The notes under the pieces were generated by a model. The model ran no database searches. It was given only the letters and a program-made list of their open reading frames with translations, and was not told the DNA's origin. Of a DNA stretch of 64,000 nucleotides, positions 29,586 through 39,110 are shown in pieces (position 1 is the stretch's first letter; each line of letters begins with the position of its first letter). The DNA is taken from the NCBI GenBank assembly GCA_014607495.2, contig CP053171.1, forward strand, positions 1,054,001-1,118,000. Direction: 5' to 3'. The translations under genes were made by a program, and so were the position numbers. The stretch comes from Carposina sasakii. Its lineage: Eukaryota > Arthropoda > Insecta > Lepidoptera > Carposinidae.

Positions 29586-32423
29586 ATGTCTCTTCAAGAC
29601 ATTTTAGAAAATCTACAGCAGTTAGCACAGGGCATAGAGCAGGTCCTCACTAATTTCAAGAAAGATGGGGCAGAAAGAAAAACTAAAGAGAAAATACAAC
29701 GTAAAATCGATCTTCTTAACAATTATTGGCAGGAATATCAGAACAGTTATGACAAGTTAAAGTCATTTGATTTAGAATTTAGTTTGCGGGAAAATACAAA
29801 ACAGGAGGGAGAAAAGGTGGCAGCAAGGTATAAATTTATTTACTCGCTTCTTAATGAACAAATGTTACTGGCTGATAAGTCAAAAACACCTGTCATTCTC
29901 AAACCATCAGCACTGAAGCATCAATCTCAAACAGGTGAGCCATCCCAAGCTCAATCTACACCTACTACCCCGCTTATGGGAGGTCCTTTTCAATATCAGT
30001 CTAATCCAGCTGAATGTAATCAGCTAAGATCAACAGCATCCTCAAGCAAGAGTGACGATATGCTAAGAAAACAATCGAGCAACCTGAAGGCTTTGAAACG
30101 TACTATAGATAATATTAACAATAATCTGGCATCGGTGTCAGAAAAATGGGAACTTAATGACTTGCTTAAGACTCTACAGTCCCGCTGGGATGCCGTCGAC
30201 AAGCTACACTGGGAGTTAGACAGCGAGTTAGACGGAATTAACAGGGAGTACGAAGCAGCTTTCTCTAATTACGAAAGGCAATACGATGTACTGAAAAGGA
30301 CCATAAACAAGAAAATGTGGTCTATGGTACACGTAGAAAAATCTACACCACAAATAGAAATTCCTACGTTTCACGGCAATTACAGTAATTGGCTTTCTTT
30401 CAAAGACTTATTCCAAGAGACGATCCACAAGAATGCATCAATGTCAGAAGCACAAAAGATGCAGTATCTCAAGACTAAGGTCAGAGGGGAAGCTGAGAGA
30501 CTTATACAGCATCTACAGGTTAGTTCTGAGAACTACCAGACTTGCTGGGACATTTTAAACCAGAGGTATAACAATAAAAGGCTCATATTTACTACACATA
30601 TGAATGTCTTATTAAATGTACCGGCTATGCAACACCAATCAGCTGCTCATATCAAACGCATACACGACACCACGCTCGAGAGCCTGAATGCTATCAAGAA
30701 TCTAGGGGTCGATATCAAGTCCTGGGACCCCCTAATAGTGCATCTGTTAATACAAAAATTGGACGTGGAGTCATATAAAGACTACATGGAATCGCTAACA
30801 AACCTGAGAGAGATTCCTAACCTCAAGGAATTTCTAGATTTTATGGAAGTTAAGTTCACGTCACTAGAGGCATCGCGTAGAAAGCAAGATAATTCTACAC
30901 AGAAACAATCAGCGCCACCTAAGAACCAAAATAACTATCAGAAATCTAACAATCAGTATCAGTATAAAAGTTCATTTACAACTAAAAGTAAAATGATCTC
31001 GCCCACGACCAATAATAAGACTGGCGCATTTAGCAAGTATAAGTGTTCATTTTGTGATAGCCAAGAACACGGTATATATTTTTGTAAATCATTTTTACAA
31101 AAATCGGCTGTCGACCGTCTCTATACTGTAAAAAGGTTAAATCTTTGTTTAAACTGCCTTTTTGACCATAAAGGACAACAATGTACTTCGGAAAACCATT
31201 GCCGTGAGTGTAAAAAGGACCATAACAGCTTATTACACGAGGCATTTACGAAATTCATTGGAAACAACATGAAAGGAGACACCGGTGTCAACGCCGGCGC
31301 CGCCGGTTCGAGCGCACAGAACAATAATTATGCAGAAAAGCAAGTCCGTAGTAACACACATGTCTCAGTACAAAATGACTCACTTGAAGTCCTGTTACCC
31401 ACTGCAATGATCAAGATACAAGCCGTTGATGGGTCTTGGTATGTCATGCGTGCCCTGCTAGATCAAGGGTCGCAAACTTCCCTTATATCAGAGAAAGCGG
31501 CCCAAACCCTAAAATTACCTAGAAAAACATGCAAAGGATTTATTTCCGGTATAGGAGATAAAGAAAGTACATGCAAGGGAATGATCAGTATTAAATGTTC
31601 GTCAGTTTTAAATGACTTTTCCTTTAGAACTGAGGTTCTTATTATGAAGACACTTATCAAGAGTCTACCCAGTTATACTTTTTCTAAACCCGATTGGACT
31701 TATATCGATAACTTAAATTTAGCAGACCCCGAGTTTTACATAAACCGCCCCGTAGATATACTACTGGGCGCGGATATATACTCCAATATCCTTTTGGACG
31801 GTATTTGCAGATCAAGTTCACTACCTATCGCCCAAGAAACCAAACTCGGGTGGATTTTAAGCGGAAATACTAAAACGTTCCAGTGCAATGTGGTTTTACA
31901 CGCTGTGGAAGAAATCCAAAAGTTTTGGGAGATAGAGGATATCACAGAAAAACCATCTACAAACTTATCAGTAGAAGACCAGCAGTGTATGGATTTTTAT
32001 CAATCAACGACTAGCAGAAGAGATGACGGATCATATGTAGTTAGATTACCATTAAAACCTAATTATCAAGAATTAGGGCAATCTAAATCAAAAACAATTG
32101 CTCAATTCTATAAAATTGAACAAAAATTCAATAAGCAAATGGAAATTGCGAAAGAATATAAATTATTTATGAACGATTATTTGTCGCTCGGTCATATGAT
32201 ACCGTCAACGATGCAATTTCGTAACATAACTACATGTTATTTACCCCACCATTGTGTAACACGTGACGATTCTACAACTACTAAGTTACGTGTTGTATTT
32301 AACGCCTCCGATAAAACAGCTTCGGGAATAAGCTTAAATGACGTAATGTGTAGGGGTCCCAATTTACAGCAAGATCTTCAGAGTCTCATTATCAAGTGGA
32401 GACAGTATAAGATCGCATATTGA
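29586..32423 (+). CDS. gag-pol: BEL/Pao Gag-protease-N-terminal reverse transcriptase (first part of broken polyprotein)
   Basis: 945 codons from an ATG in an ACCATG context. Residues 1-240 are polar and helix-rich (Gag N-terminus). About 257-400 is a DUF1759-like Gag region (IPTFHGNYSNWLSFKDLF). A classic CX2CX4HX4C knuckle lies at C487-C490-H495-C500, followed by a second Cys/His cluster from C521 to about 550. The retroviral-type aspartic protease active site is DQGS at 626-629. The reverse transcriptase starts near 820, with KLRVVFNAS at 900-908 and SLNDVMCRGP close to the end. The frame stops (TGA 32421-32423) just where the first catalytic aspartate of reverse transcriptase should come. 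The rest continues in the +1 frame at 32428, consistent with an 11-nt loss. Gag and protease are intact. Confidence 0.92.
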   Translation: MSLQDILENLQQLAQGIEQVLTNFKKDGAERKTKEKIQRKIDLLNNYWQEYQNSYDKLKSFDLEFSLRENTKQEGEKVAARYKFIYSLLNEQMLLADKSKTPVILKPSALKHQSQTGEPSQAQSTPTTPLMGGPFQYQSNPAECNQLRSTASSSKSDDMLRKQSSNLKALKRTIDNINNNLASVSEKWELNDLLKTLQSRWDAVDKLHWELDSELDGINREYEAAFSNYERQYDVLKRTINKKMWSMVHVEKSTPQIEIPTFHGNYSNWLSFKDLFQETIHKNASMSEAQKMQYLKTKVRGEAERLIQHLQVSSENYQTCWDILNQRYNNKRLIFTTHMNVLLNVPAMQHQSAAHIKRIHDTTLESLNAIKNLGVDIKSWDPLIVHLLIQKLDVESYKDYMESLTNLREIPNLKEFLDFMEVKFTSLEASRRKQDNSTQKQSAPPKNQNNYQKSNNQYQYKSSFTTKSKMISPTTNNKTGAFSKYKCSFCDSQEHGIYFCKSFLQKSAVDRLYTVKRLNLCLNCLFDHKGQQCTSENHCRECKKDHNSLLHEAFTKFIGNNMKGDTGVNAGAAGSSAQNNNYAEKQVRSNTHVSVQNDSLEVLLPTAMIKIQAVDGSWYVMRALLDQGSQTSLISEKAAQTLKLPRKTCKGFISGIGDKESTCKGMISIKCSSVLNDFSFRTEVLIMKTLIKSLPSYTFSKPDWTYIDNLNLADPEFYINRPVDILLGADIYSNILLDGICRSSSLPIAQETKLGWILSGNTKTFQCNVVLHAVEEIQKFWEIEDITEKPSTNLSVEDQQCMDFYQSTTSRRDDGSYVVRLPLKPNYQELGQSKSKTIAQFYKIEQKFNKQMEIAKEYKLFMNDYLSLGHMIPSTMQFRNITTCYLPHHCVTRDDSTTTKLRVVFNASDKTASGISLNDVMCRGPNLQQDLQSLIIKWRQYKIAY

Positions 32424-32427
32424 AAAG

Positions 32428-35400
32428 ATGTTTCGGCAAATATGGATCCACCCCGACGATCAGTATTTACAAATGATCGTATGGAGAAACAAGCCATCTG
32501 ATCCATTAAAGGATTATCATCTTGCGACAGTGACATACGGAACTAAAGCCGCTCCATTTCTCGCTATGAGGACACTCCGACAGCTCGCGCTCGATGAAAA
32601 AACTAATTATCCAAACAGTCTGGCACCTCAGGTCCTTAAAGAGTCCTTTTATATGGACGACCTGATACACGGGTTACATTCGGAGCAGGTGGCCATACAA
32701 TTACAAACAGATATGATCAATATTTTAAAATCAGGAGGTATGAATCTCAGGAAATGGAAATCAAATTCGCCCGCGCTAATAGCAAGAGACAGTACAGATA
32801 AAAATAATCAGATAGATTTTGATTTTAAGCAAGTAGAGCCCTCAAAAACATTAGGAATAAGGTGGAACTCAGAACAAGATAAATTCACATTCCAGTCGAA
32901 AATACCTACCACTACAACCCGGCCAACAAAGAGAATACTATTGTCAGATATTTCGAAATTATTTGATCCCCTCGGCTGGCTCGCCCCGCTTACTACTAAA
33001 CTAAAAATTTTATTTCAAGCTGTTTGGAAAATAAACACAAAATGGGATGAGGCCGTCCCAGATGATATATGGGAAGAGTGGAACAAAATAAAACTAGACA
33101 TTCCTATTATCATGCACTATGAAGTACCAAGGTGGCTACAAACAAGGGAGAATGACTACATCGAACTGCATGGCTACTGTGACGCGAGTACAAAAGCTTA
33201 TGCCAGTGTAGTATATTGCAAGATTATGAGAGATGAATCAACATCAGTGGTACTAGTTGCTGGAAAGACAAAACTAGTCCCACTTAACAACAAAACTTCA
33301 CTACCGCGTTTGGAACTCTGTGGTGCTGTCTTACTATCAAGATTGGTGTCAAAAATTAAAGATAGTCTCAAAAATTATGAAATAAGAGTTTATGGCTGGA
33401 CCGATTCAACAGCAGTCCTAGGTTGGCTCAGTGGAAATGTCAGTCGATGGGAGCCCTTTGTAGCCAATCGAGTAAAACAAGTAACAAGTATTATACCCGC
33501 ATGTTATTGGCATTATGTTAAATCAAAAGAAAATCCAGCTGACTGTGCCAGCCGTGGAATGACCGCCTCTCAGTTAAAGGTACATTCTTTATGGTGGAAA
33601 GGCCCCGCTTGGCTACCCACCTTTAACCCTCAATCAAATAATAAGGTTAGTTACACCACTGATTTAGATGTAAAGAAAAAACAAGTAAATGTGGTACAAT
33701 TAAAAAATCAAGGCGAAGTGGTGAACAAAATCTTAAATAAACATAGCTCATTTACAAAAGCAGTAAGAGTACTAGCATGGGTACTCAGATTTATCAGTAA
33801 AGAGCGTAAACAGCGTAAACAGAATTATTTAACATTGTTAGAGCTTACAAAGGCAAGATCAATTATAGTAAAGCAAGTACAGCAGGAACATTTTTCAAGC
33901 GAGTTAAACGATTTATCAGCAAATAACAACGTTGCTAGTAATAGCAAACTACACAGCATGAATCCAATTTTAGATCAATATGGTATCATACGGGTAGGCG
34001 GTAGGCTAAGACATGCAAAAATAAGTGAAGAGATGAAACATCCCGCCATCATCCCCAAAAATACAAGATTATTAGATCTTATTATTGATCAGGCCCACGA
34101 GTGCACATATCATGGAGGAGCACGTCTGACAACAGCTTATACTCGCCAAAAGTATTGGCTTATGGGTGGTATCAGAACTATCAAGAAAAGATTAAGGCAA
34201 TGTGTGACGTGCCGAAAACACAATCCAAGAGAAAGTTATCAAATAATGGGCGATCTACCCTCGGCACGATCAAATCTATCTCGTCCATTCTATCACTGCG
34301 GTGTAGACTACACGGGTCATGTCTTTATAAAAGCCAACAAGGGTCGTGGAATAAAGACGACGAAAGGATACGTAGCGGTATTCGTATGCATGGCAACTAA
34401 GGCCGTACATCTAGAGCTGGTGTCAGACCTGACAGCTTACGCATTTCTTGCCGCATTACGTAGAATGGCGGCGCGCCGAGGTACTCCCGGTTTCATGTAC
34501 AGTGATCAAGGAACAAACTTTGTAGGGGCTAACAAGATATTACAACAAAAATTATCAGAAATGAAAGCAGTCTTCAATCAAGAATTTATGACTGAAGTAG
34601 TTAGTATGGGCATCGAATGGCGTTTCAATGCGCCGGCTTGGCCATCCGCAGGTGGCCTATGGGAGGCTGCAGTAAAGAGCCTCAAATACCACCTTAAACG
34701 AGTGATCGGTGAGCAAAAACTCACATTTGAAGAGTTTTCTACGCTTCTCACTCAATTGGAAGGCTGTCTAAATTCGAGGCCGCTATGTCCGCTTACAGAT
34801 GACCCACAAGATCTTGACGTATTGACGCCATCTCACTTTCTGGCCAGTGGTCCTACTCTGACTATATATGAGACCGAGGAAGATCTACGGACGAGATGGC
34901 ATCTTACCCATAAGATATTTAGAGATATTTGGAATCGGTGGCGTGATGAATATCTCACTCAACTATCATCAAGAAGCAAGTGGAAGCAGCCGCAAGAGAA
35001 TATTAAAGTTAATGACATAGTCATTATCAAAGATGAAAACCATCCTCCTGGAAAGTGGCCAATGGCCCGCGTGACCGAGTTACATCCCGGAGCGGACGGT
35101 TATGTAAGAGTAGTTACGCTGAAAACTAAGAACGGTTTACTAAAAAGGCCCATAGTTAAGCTGGCTGTCTTACCAACTAATCAAGAACACATTCATGAAT
35201 CAAGATGCGATCAGAAAATACCGAAATCAAACAGAAGAAATCAGTCAAGCATCCTGTCTACGCTGATAATGTCACTACTCTTATTTTTCATTACACTCCC
35301 AGCTGCGCGCTGTTCGTATAAAATAACACCGTTGACAAGCAACAATGGACTTTATTTCGACAGTATCGCAACTATGCAGTTAATTCGAGACGATTGGCGC

Positions 35401-37173
35401 CTAGTCGTCTACTACGATACACAACCTTATCGAGATGGCAACGTGGCTCTCTCAAAACATATCAATTATCTAGATGATATTTGTTCCAGAATACAACAAC
35501 AATCACAATGCAAGGGTGTTATGTTACAATTACATCACGAACACACGGAACTGCAATACTACAATAATATCCTAACAAAGCATAATTCCCACTTATCATC
35601 GAGCCTTCGTCGTCGCCGTCGAGGTTTAATCAATGGAGTCGGGTACCTAGCAAATGAATTATTCGGCGTATTAGACGAGCGTTCCGCCGAAAAATACGAA
35701 CACGACATAGATTTAATCAGAGATAACCAGAAGTATCTAGCAAAATTGTGGAAAAATCAGACTTCGGTGGTTGAAGCTGAATTTAACTTACTAAAACGCA
35801 CCGAAGGCATAATCGACAAACATCATAAAATGATCAATAAAAAGTTCACCTATATAGAAAATTCAGTCAATCAGATCACGAGTGAATTACAAAACATCTC
35901 GCTTACTAATGAATTTATAAGTACAGCTATAATCACAAACAACATTTTATATAGCCTTAAGGGCATTCAGCAGACGCTAATAAATACAATAACGAATATT
36001 TACAATGGCAAGTTTAACTTCCACCTATTAACGCCGGCACAATTAAAAAACGAGCTTAACAGTATAGCTGGACAACTCCCCAAAGACCTATCACTACCGA
36101 TCAATAACTTAGCAGATTTATCAGATATTTACAATTTGCTGCAAGTCAGCACACGACTAACTACCAGATTTGTTATCTTCGAAATCAAGATACCATTAAC
36201 AGGACGGGATACTTATGAGATTTTCAAGTTGATTCCGGTACCCCAAGCAACAGATGACGGCAAGGAGGAGATTACTGTTCTTCCCATATCAGAATATGTC
36301 GCTCTTAGCCTCAAAAAGGATGCCTTCATAACTATGACGAAAACAGATCTAAGGACGTGTATAAGACAAAACCCGGAAAGCCTTTTGTGTCACATCAAGA
36401 TGCCTATTTATCAAATCAAAGATGATCAAAGCTTTTGCAATAGGTTACCTAGTACCAGGAAGTGCATGCCCTTAACAAATTCATGTAATAACAGATGGAT
36501 AGATTTACATAAGTTAAATACCTACCTGTACTTTTGTTGCGAGCAATGTCAATTAAAATTGCTATGTGAAGATCGTATTACCGCAATACAAATGACTCAT
36601 TCTGGCCTATTTAATGTCAATCAAGGTTGCCTTATCAAATCAGCTGATTTCTTTGTTTATTCGCATAGACAAGAATCTACAAATATCAGAATAACTAACA
36701 GTTTCCCAAGTCCAGAGATTGCGCCAATAAACCATATCATCAACACATCACTGCCCGACCTGTCCACATCTCCTATAAACAACTCAGAATTAATTGAGAG
36801 CACCAATCAACTTCACGCAATAGAAGAGAAAATTGTAGAATTAAAACAGAACAAGCCGTTATCAGATGGTGTATCTTATCATGATATACATCATTATGCG
36901 GCAATATACGTATTACTCGCAATTGTTGGAGGCATCGTCTCGGTGTGGTCCTGGCAGCGCTTTTGCCGGCGGGCGAAAGCGCCGCCGGCGGCCGCACTCG
37001 CTGCAGCGCCAGCAGCGATGCTGCAGCCAAGTGTTAATCAGTGTAGTGAAGTGCATAACGTGAGTGAGTTGTGTGAGTTACCAATAAAAAGTGCGCGCGT
37101 GACAAAGATTAATAAAGGCACATCTCCCGTTGTGCTTCGATCCGTTTTTCCTATAACAAGTGCAGAACATTAA
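32428..37173 (+). CDS. pol-env: BEL/Pao reverse transcriptase (rest)-RNase H-integrase-Env (second part of broken polyprotein)
   Basis: 1,581 codons without interruption. The listed ATG is an internal Met of reverse transcriptase (MFRQIWIHPDD), not a true start. The open frame runs back to about 32410. YMDD catalytic box at 75-78. RNase H acidic residues at D252 (GYCDAS), E296 (LPRLELCGA), D326 (WTDST) and D372 (NPADCASRG). Integrase zinc finger H557-X4-H562-X29-C592-X2-C595. Integrase catalytic D627 (GVDYTG), D693 (YSDQGTNF) and E746 (GGLWEAAV). DUF5641-like integrase tail about 820-918. The env-like protein follows in frame from about 940 (separate entry). All catalytic residues downstream of the break are present, so the only obvious lesion is the junction with the upstream frame. 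Confidence 0.92.
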   Translation: MFRQIWIHPDDQYLQMIVWRNKPSDPLKDYHLATVTYGTKAAPFLAMRTLRQLALDEKTNYPNSLAPQVLKESFYMDDLIHGLHSEQVAIQLQTDMINILKSGGMNLRKWKSNSPALIARDSTDKNNQIDFDFKQVEPSKTLGIRWNSEQDKFTFQSKIPTTTTRPTKRILLSDISKLFDPLGWLAPLTTKLKILFQAVWKINTKWDEAVPDDIWEEWNKIKLDIPIIMHYEVPRWLQTRENDYIELHGYCDASTKAYASVVYCKIMRDESTSVVLVAGKTKLVPLNNKTSLPRLELCGAVLLSRLVSKIKDSLKNYEIRVYGWTDSTAVLGWLSGNVSRWEPFVANRVKQVTSIIPACYWHYVKSKENPADCASRGMTASQLKVHSLWWKGPAWLPTFNPQSNNKVSYTTDLDVKKKQVNVVQLKNQGEVVNKILNKHSSFTKAVRVLAWVLRFISKERKQRKQNYLTLLELTKARSIIVKQVQQEHFSSELNDLSANNNVASNSKLHSMNPILDQYGIIRVGGRLRHAKISEEMKHPAIIPKNTRLLDLIIDQAHECTYHGGARLTTAYTRQKYWLMGGIRTIKKRLRQCVTCRKHNPRESYQIMGDLPSARSNLSRPFYHCGVDYTGHVFIKANKGRGIKTTKGYVAVFVCMATKAVHLELVSDLTAYAFLAALRRMAARRGTPGFMYSDQGTNFVGANKILQQKLSEMKAVFNQEFMTEVVSMGIEWRFNAPAWPSAGGLWEAAVKSLKYHLKRVIGEQKLTFEEFSTLLTQLEGCLNSRPLCPLTDDPQDLDVLTPSHFLASGPTLTIYETEEDLRTRWHLTHKIFRDIWNRWRDEYLTQLSSRSKWKQPQENIKVNDIVIIKDENHPPGKWPMARVTELHPGADGYVRVVTLKTKNGLLKRPIVKLAVLPTNQEHIHESRCDQKIPKSNRRNQSSILSTLIMSLLLFFITLPAARCSYKITPLTSNNGLYFDSIATMQLIRDDWRLVVYYDTQPYRDGNVALSKHINYLDDICSRIQQQSQCKGVMLQLHHEHTELQYYNNILTKHNSHLSSSLRRRRRGLINGVGYLANELFGVLDERSAEKYEHDIDLIRDNQKYLAKLWKNQTSVVEAEFNLLKRTEGIIDKHHKMINKKFTYIENSVNQITSELQNISLTNEFISTAIITNNILYSLKGIQQTLINTITNIYNGKFNFHLLTPAQLKNELNSIAGQLPKDLSLPINNLADLSDIYNLLQVSTRLTTRFVIFEIKIPLTGRDTYEIFKLIPVPQATDDGKEEITVLPISEYVALSLKKDAFITMTKTDLRTCIRQNPESLLCHIKMPIYQIKDDQSFCNRLPSTRKCMPLTNSCNNRWIDLHKLNTYLYFCCEQCQLKLLCEDRITAIQMTHSGLFNVNQGCLIKSADFFVYSHRQESTNIRITNSFPSPEIAPINHIINTSLPDLSTSPINNSELIESTNQLHAIEEKIVELKQNKPLSDGVSYHDIHHYAAIYVLLAIVGGIVSVWSWQRFCRRAKAPPAAALAAAPAAMLQPSVNQCSEVHNVSELCELPIKSARVTKINKGTSPVVLRSVFPITSAEH
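35245..37173 (+). CDS. env: Env / F-like membrane fusion protein region of the BEL/Pao element
   Basis: This is the last 640 or so residues of the second frame. A hydrophobic signal-like segment (about 942-957, Met at 948) precedes a cysteine-containing ectodomain. Five arginines (1061-1065) form a furin-type cleavage site. The glycine-rich hydrophobic start GLINGVGYLANELFGVLD follows, with a helical region after it. A Cys-rich patch (FCCEQCQLKLLC) lies near 1370-1380. A membrane segment at about 1491-1511 precedes a basic, Ala/Pro-rich tail. Cleavage site followed by fusion peptide and then helix is the layout of the baculovirus F / errantivirus Env family (PF12259-like), which is my assignment from memory. 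It is fused in frame to integrase without a stop, so it must be released by splicing or signal-peptidase/proteolytic cleavage. No lesion is seen here. Confidence 0.85.
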   Translation, partial: SSILSTLIMSLLLFFITLPAARCSYKITPLTSNNGLYFDSIATMQLIRDDWRLVVYYDTQPYRDGNVALSKHINYLDDICSRIQQQSQCKGVMLQLHHEHTELQYYNNILTKHNSHLSSSLRRRRRGLINGVGYLANELFGVLDERSAEKYEHDIDLIRDNQKYLAKLWKNQTSVVEAEFNLLKRTEGIIDKHHKMINKKFTYIENSVNQITSELQNISLTNEFISTAIITNNILYSLKGIQQTLINTITNIYNGKFNFHLLTPAQLKNELNSIAGQLPKDLSLPINNLADLSDIYNLLQVSTRLTTRFVIFEIKIPLTGRDTYEIFKLIPVPQATDDGKEEITVLPISEYVALSLKKDAFITMTKTDLRTCIRQNPESLLCHIKMPIYQIKDDQSFCNRLPSTRKCMPLTNSCNNRWIDLHKLNTYLYFCCEQCQLKLLCEDRITAIQMTHSGLFNVNQGCLIKSADFFVYSHRQESTNIRITNSFPSPEIAPINHIINTSLPDLSTSPINNSELIESTNQLHAIEEKIVELKQNKPLSDGVSYHDIHHYAAIYVLLAIVGGIVSVWSWQRFCRRAKAPPAAALAAAPAAMLQPSVNQCSEVHNVSELCELPIKSARVTKINKGTSPVVLRSVFPITSAEH

Positions 37174-37340
37174 TATTGTTATTTAAGTTACTCGTATTTT
37201 AATTTGTCCAATCATCCTTTAAACTCATTATCAGTACTAACAAGCATACCTAACATTTTATTTTAAGCGCAAATTGTATATCACCCTTGTAAATCGTGAT
37301 CATTTCATCACTACTAATCCTCATCTCGCGCCCGGGAATA
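37174..37340 (+). other. 3' non-coding part before the 3' LTR
   Basis: 167 nt between the Env stop and the LTR. A strong polypurine tract is not visible. The bases just before the LTR read CGCGCCCGGGAATA, with only a short purine run (GGGAA). Confidence 0.7.
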
Positions 37341-37579
37341 TGTACGAGTAAACACGTACACAGTTGACCTAATTTACCTTATTGTAGACAATTATGTTAA
37401 TATCATCAATTTTCCAATCAGTTCGCATTAGGCAATCAATCGGGCCGCGCGTTCTCGTTCATCAGTTTCATACCTCATATTATTATAATCTTTAGTGACC
37501 AATACATTTTGACTTTATTATAACAGTGAATTATCATTTAATCAGTCCTACTAGTTTATATTCGGACAACCTCCGAACA
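37341..37579 (+). repeat. 3' LTR (239 bp)
   Basis: Reads identical to 28920-29158, with TG...CA ends, followed by AGGTC at 37580-37584. Confidence 0.93.
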
Positions 37580-37584
37580 AGGTC
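37580..37584. repeat. Target-site duplication AGGTC, right
   Basis: Matches 28915-28919. Removing the element leaves the empty site ...ACTGATCAGGTCTATTACT.... Confidence 0.85.
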
Positions 37585-38044
37585 TATTACTATTTAAGCT
37601 AGGTAAAAAATAAATATTAGGTACTATGCAAATAAATAATAAGTTTCCATTACTTATACTTACATAAAATTGTCATTTACTTAGTAAATGAAAATGGAAG
37701 GTTTAACTACGTATTTAAATGAAATCGCTGCAGCTTGCATATTTCACCACGCACCCCAAACGGTGTTGGTGCAACCGTTAAATCTTCAACTTGGGAATAC
37801 GACATAGTATCTGCTATCAGTTTCTTTCTAATACTATGTGAGAAATGGATCCGTAACGAATAACTTTAGACTGAGCAACTCTCACTTCGATAAGTAAAAT
37901 GAGAGATTTCATGATAGATAAACTTTATTTAATAAGAACTTCACAATGTTTTTACAAAACACAGAATACCCTAGATTTGGTATGATATACTACAGGACAG
38001 CATCACTTGTGCCATACTCTTTTTACATAACCCTACACATAAGA
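37585..38044. other. No recognisable feature
   Basis: AT-rich right flank of the retrotransposon, without a recognised gene or repeat. Confidence 0.3.
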
Positions 38045-38165
38045 TATTGTGTCGTCGAAACTATACAACGTCGACGACACGACGTCGTACCGTGTCACGA
38101 TATCGGTGGACATAATGTGCGGTATGACGTGACGACACGTCACCGTCAATGTCGGATCACGTTTA
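38045..38165. repeat. Palindrome-rich ACGTCGT patch
   Basis: GTGTCGTCGAAAC, ACGTCGACGACACGACGTCG, ATGACGTGACGACACGTCACC and similar words give many short inverted repeats in about 120 bp. Composition recalls the GACGACA-rich element at 10961-11160, so it may be a diverged copy. The 78-codon frame at 37946-38182 is not supported as a gene. Confidence 0.5.
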
Positions 38166-39015
38166 GGAGTAAATACTCCTAGAATTAAAAGGATTTTCTC
38201 GTGAAAAAACAACAGTAAGTAAATTCATATTTATCTGAGTCTATCTATTTCATTTTCATATGCACGGAATTACCCTGGCAAAGCATGGGTGGGGAAAAAA
38301 CAATAAAAACATCTTTACATACCAATCCTACGCCCGGTCGCACAGAGGATCATCCGGCTGTGCCCGCCTATGGATGGATACAAATCTTTAATACTTATGT
38401 TCCGTGATACGTTAGTAGGTTATTTGACTACTTAGTATATTTACTATAACAATGTCTCATTTATTTTATACTACCTACTACTAAGTTACAATTATTTATA
38501 ACTTATGTTCATAAAAGTCCATTAAAATGGAAACTTTCTAAAGTAAGAATAATTAAATACCCCCAGTACTTAAATTATATCGTATATTTTATTTTCTTTA
38601 AAGTTCGATTTAGAAAATTAAATCAAACATCCATATTCAATGATTGAATTCATTCAGTATTCAGCATTCAGTTTGATCTCTGGGTCTTTGAATGTAATTC
38701 ATGTCAGAATATTCATGAGATTTAAAAAGAGTTGTTCAATCAAATTTCAACGAATCTGTACCATATCTGTACAAATCCGTGGTAACGATTTGTGATTTCC
38801 AAATGAATGGGAACCACTCACGGTATTTTAAAGATATTTTAGTATATCGAAAATTCCGAAAAATGTTTGTTATATCCAGCTAGTAATATGAACAGTGGGA
38901 CAGATCGAAAAATACCGATTTTTAAATGGGCAGATACTCTGTTCTAACTGATTATGTTTGATGCTGTCCTTCTCTCATACTTGCTCAAGATAGAGACAGC
39001 TTCAAGTTTATCCTT
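38166..39015. other. No recognisable feature
   Basis: About 850 bp, AT-rich, with no recognised gene or repeat. Confidence 0.35.
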
Positions 39016-39017
39016 AT

Positions 39018-39110
39018 GTTCACCCACCACCGGGCCTTACCCTTCGCTGACCCTCAAATCTGACAACTCATAATTGCACAGGCAACAGCTACAGCTACAT
39101 CGCGAATTGG
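39018..39110. repeat. Fragment of the CCACCACCGGGCCC repeat
   Basis: TTCACCCACCACCGGGCCTTAC, CGCTGACCCTCAAATCTGAC and AACTCATAATTGCACAGGCA follow the order at 25780-25850. Confidence 0.55.

Larger units (their letters stand above)
28920..37579 (+). mobile_element. BEL/Pao LTR retrotransposon with an env-like gene (8,660 bp)
   Basis: This is a complete element: 5' LTR, primer site, 427-nt leader, one long coding region for Gag, protease, reverse transcriptase, RNase H, integrase and a membrane fusion protein, a short 3' non-coding part and 3' LTR. The domain order and the DUF1759-, A17- and DUF5641-like sequences place it in BEL/Pao (family known from elements such as Drosophila roo). LTRs that read as identical and an intact AGGTC duplication indicate a recent insertion. 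The coding region is otherwise open but carries one frame break at 32421. Before that break it would be one frame of roughly 2,530 codons. Homologous elements elsewhere in the genome are expected. Confidence 0.93.

Noticed and set aside
32421..32430. Programmed ribosomal frameshift between Gag-Pol halves
   Set aside because: No slippery heptamer is evident, and the residues around a catalytic aspartate are missing at the junction, which a frameshift would not restore.
32428..32430. Separate start codon for a second retrotransposon protein
   Set aside because: The ATG is an internal Met of reverse transcriptase and the open frame extends upstream of it.
34101..34400. 99-codon frame inside the integrase region
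   Set aside because: Shadow frame of the integrase coding sequence.
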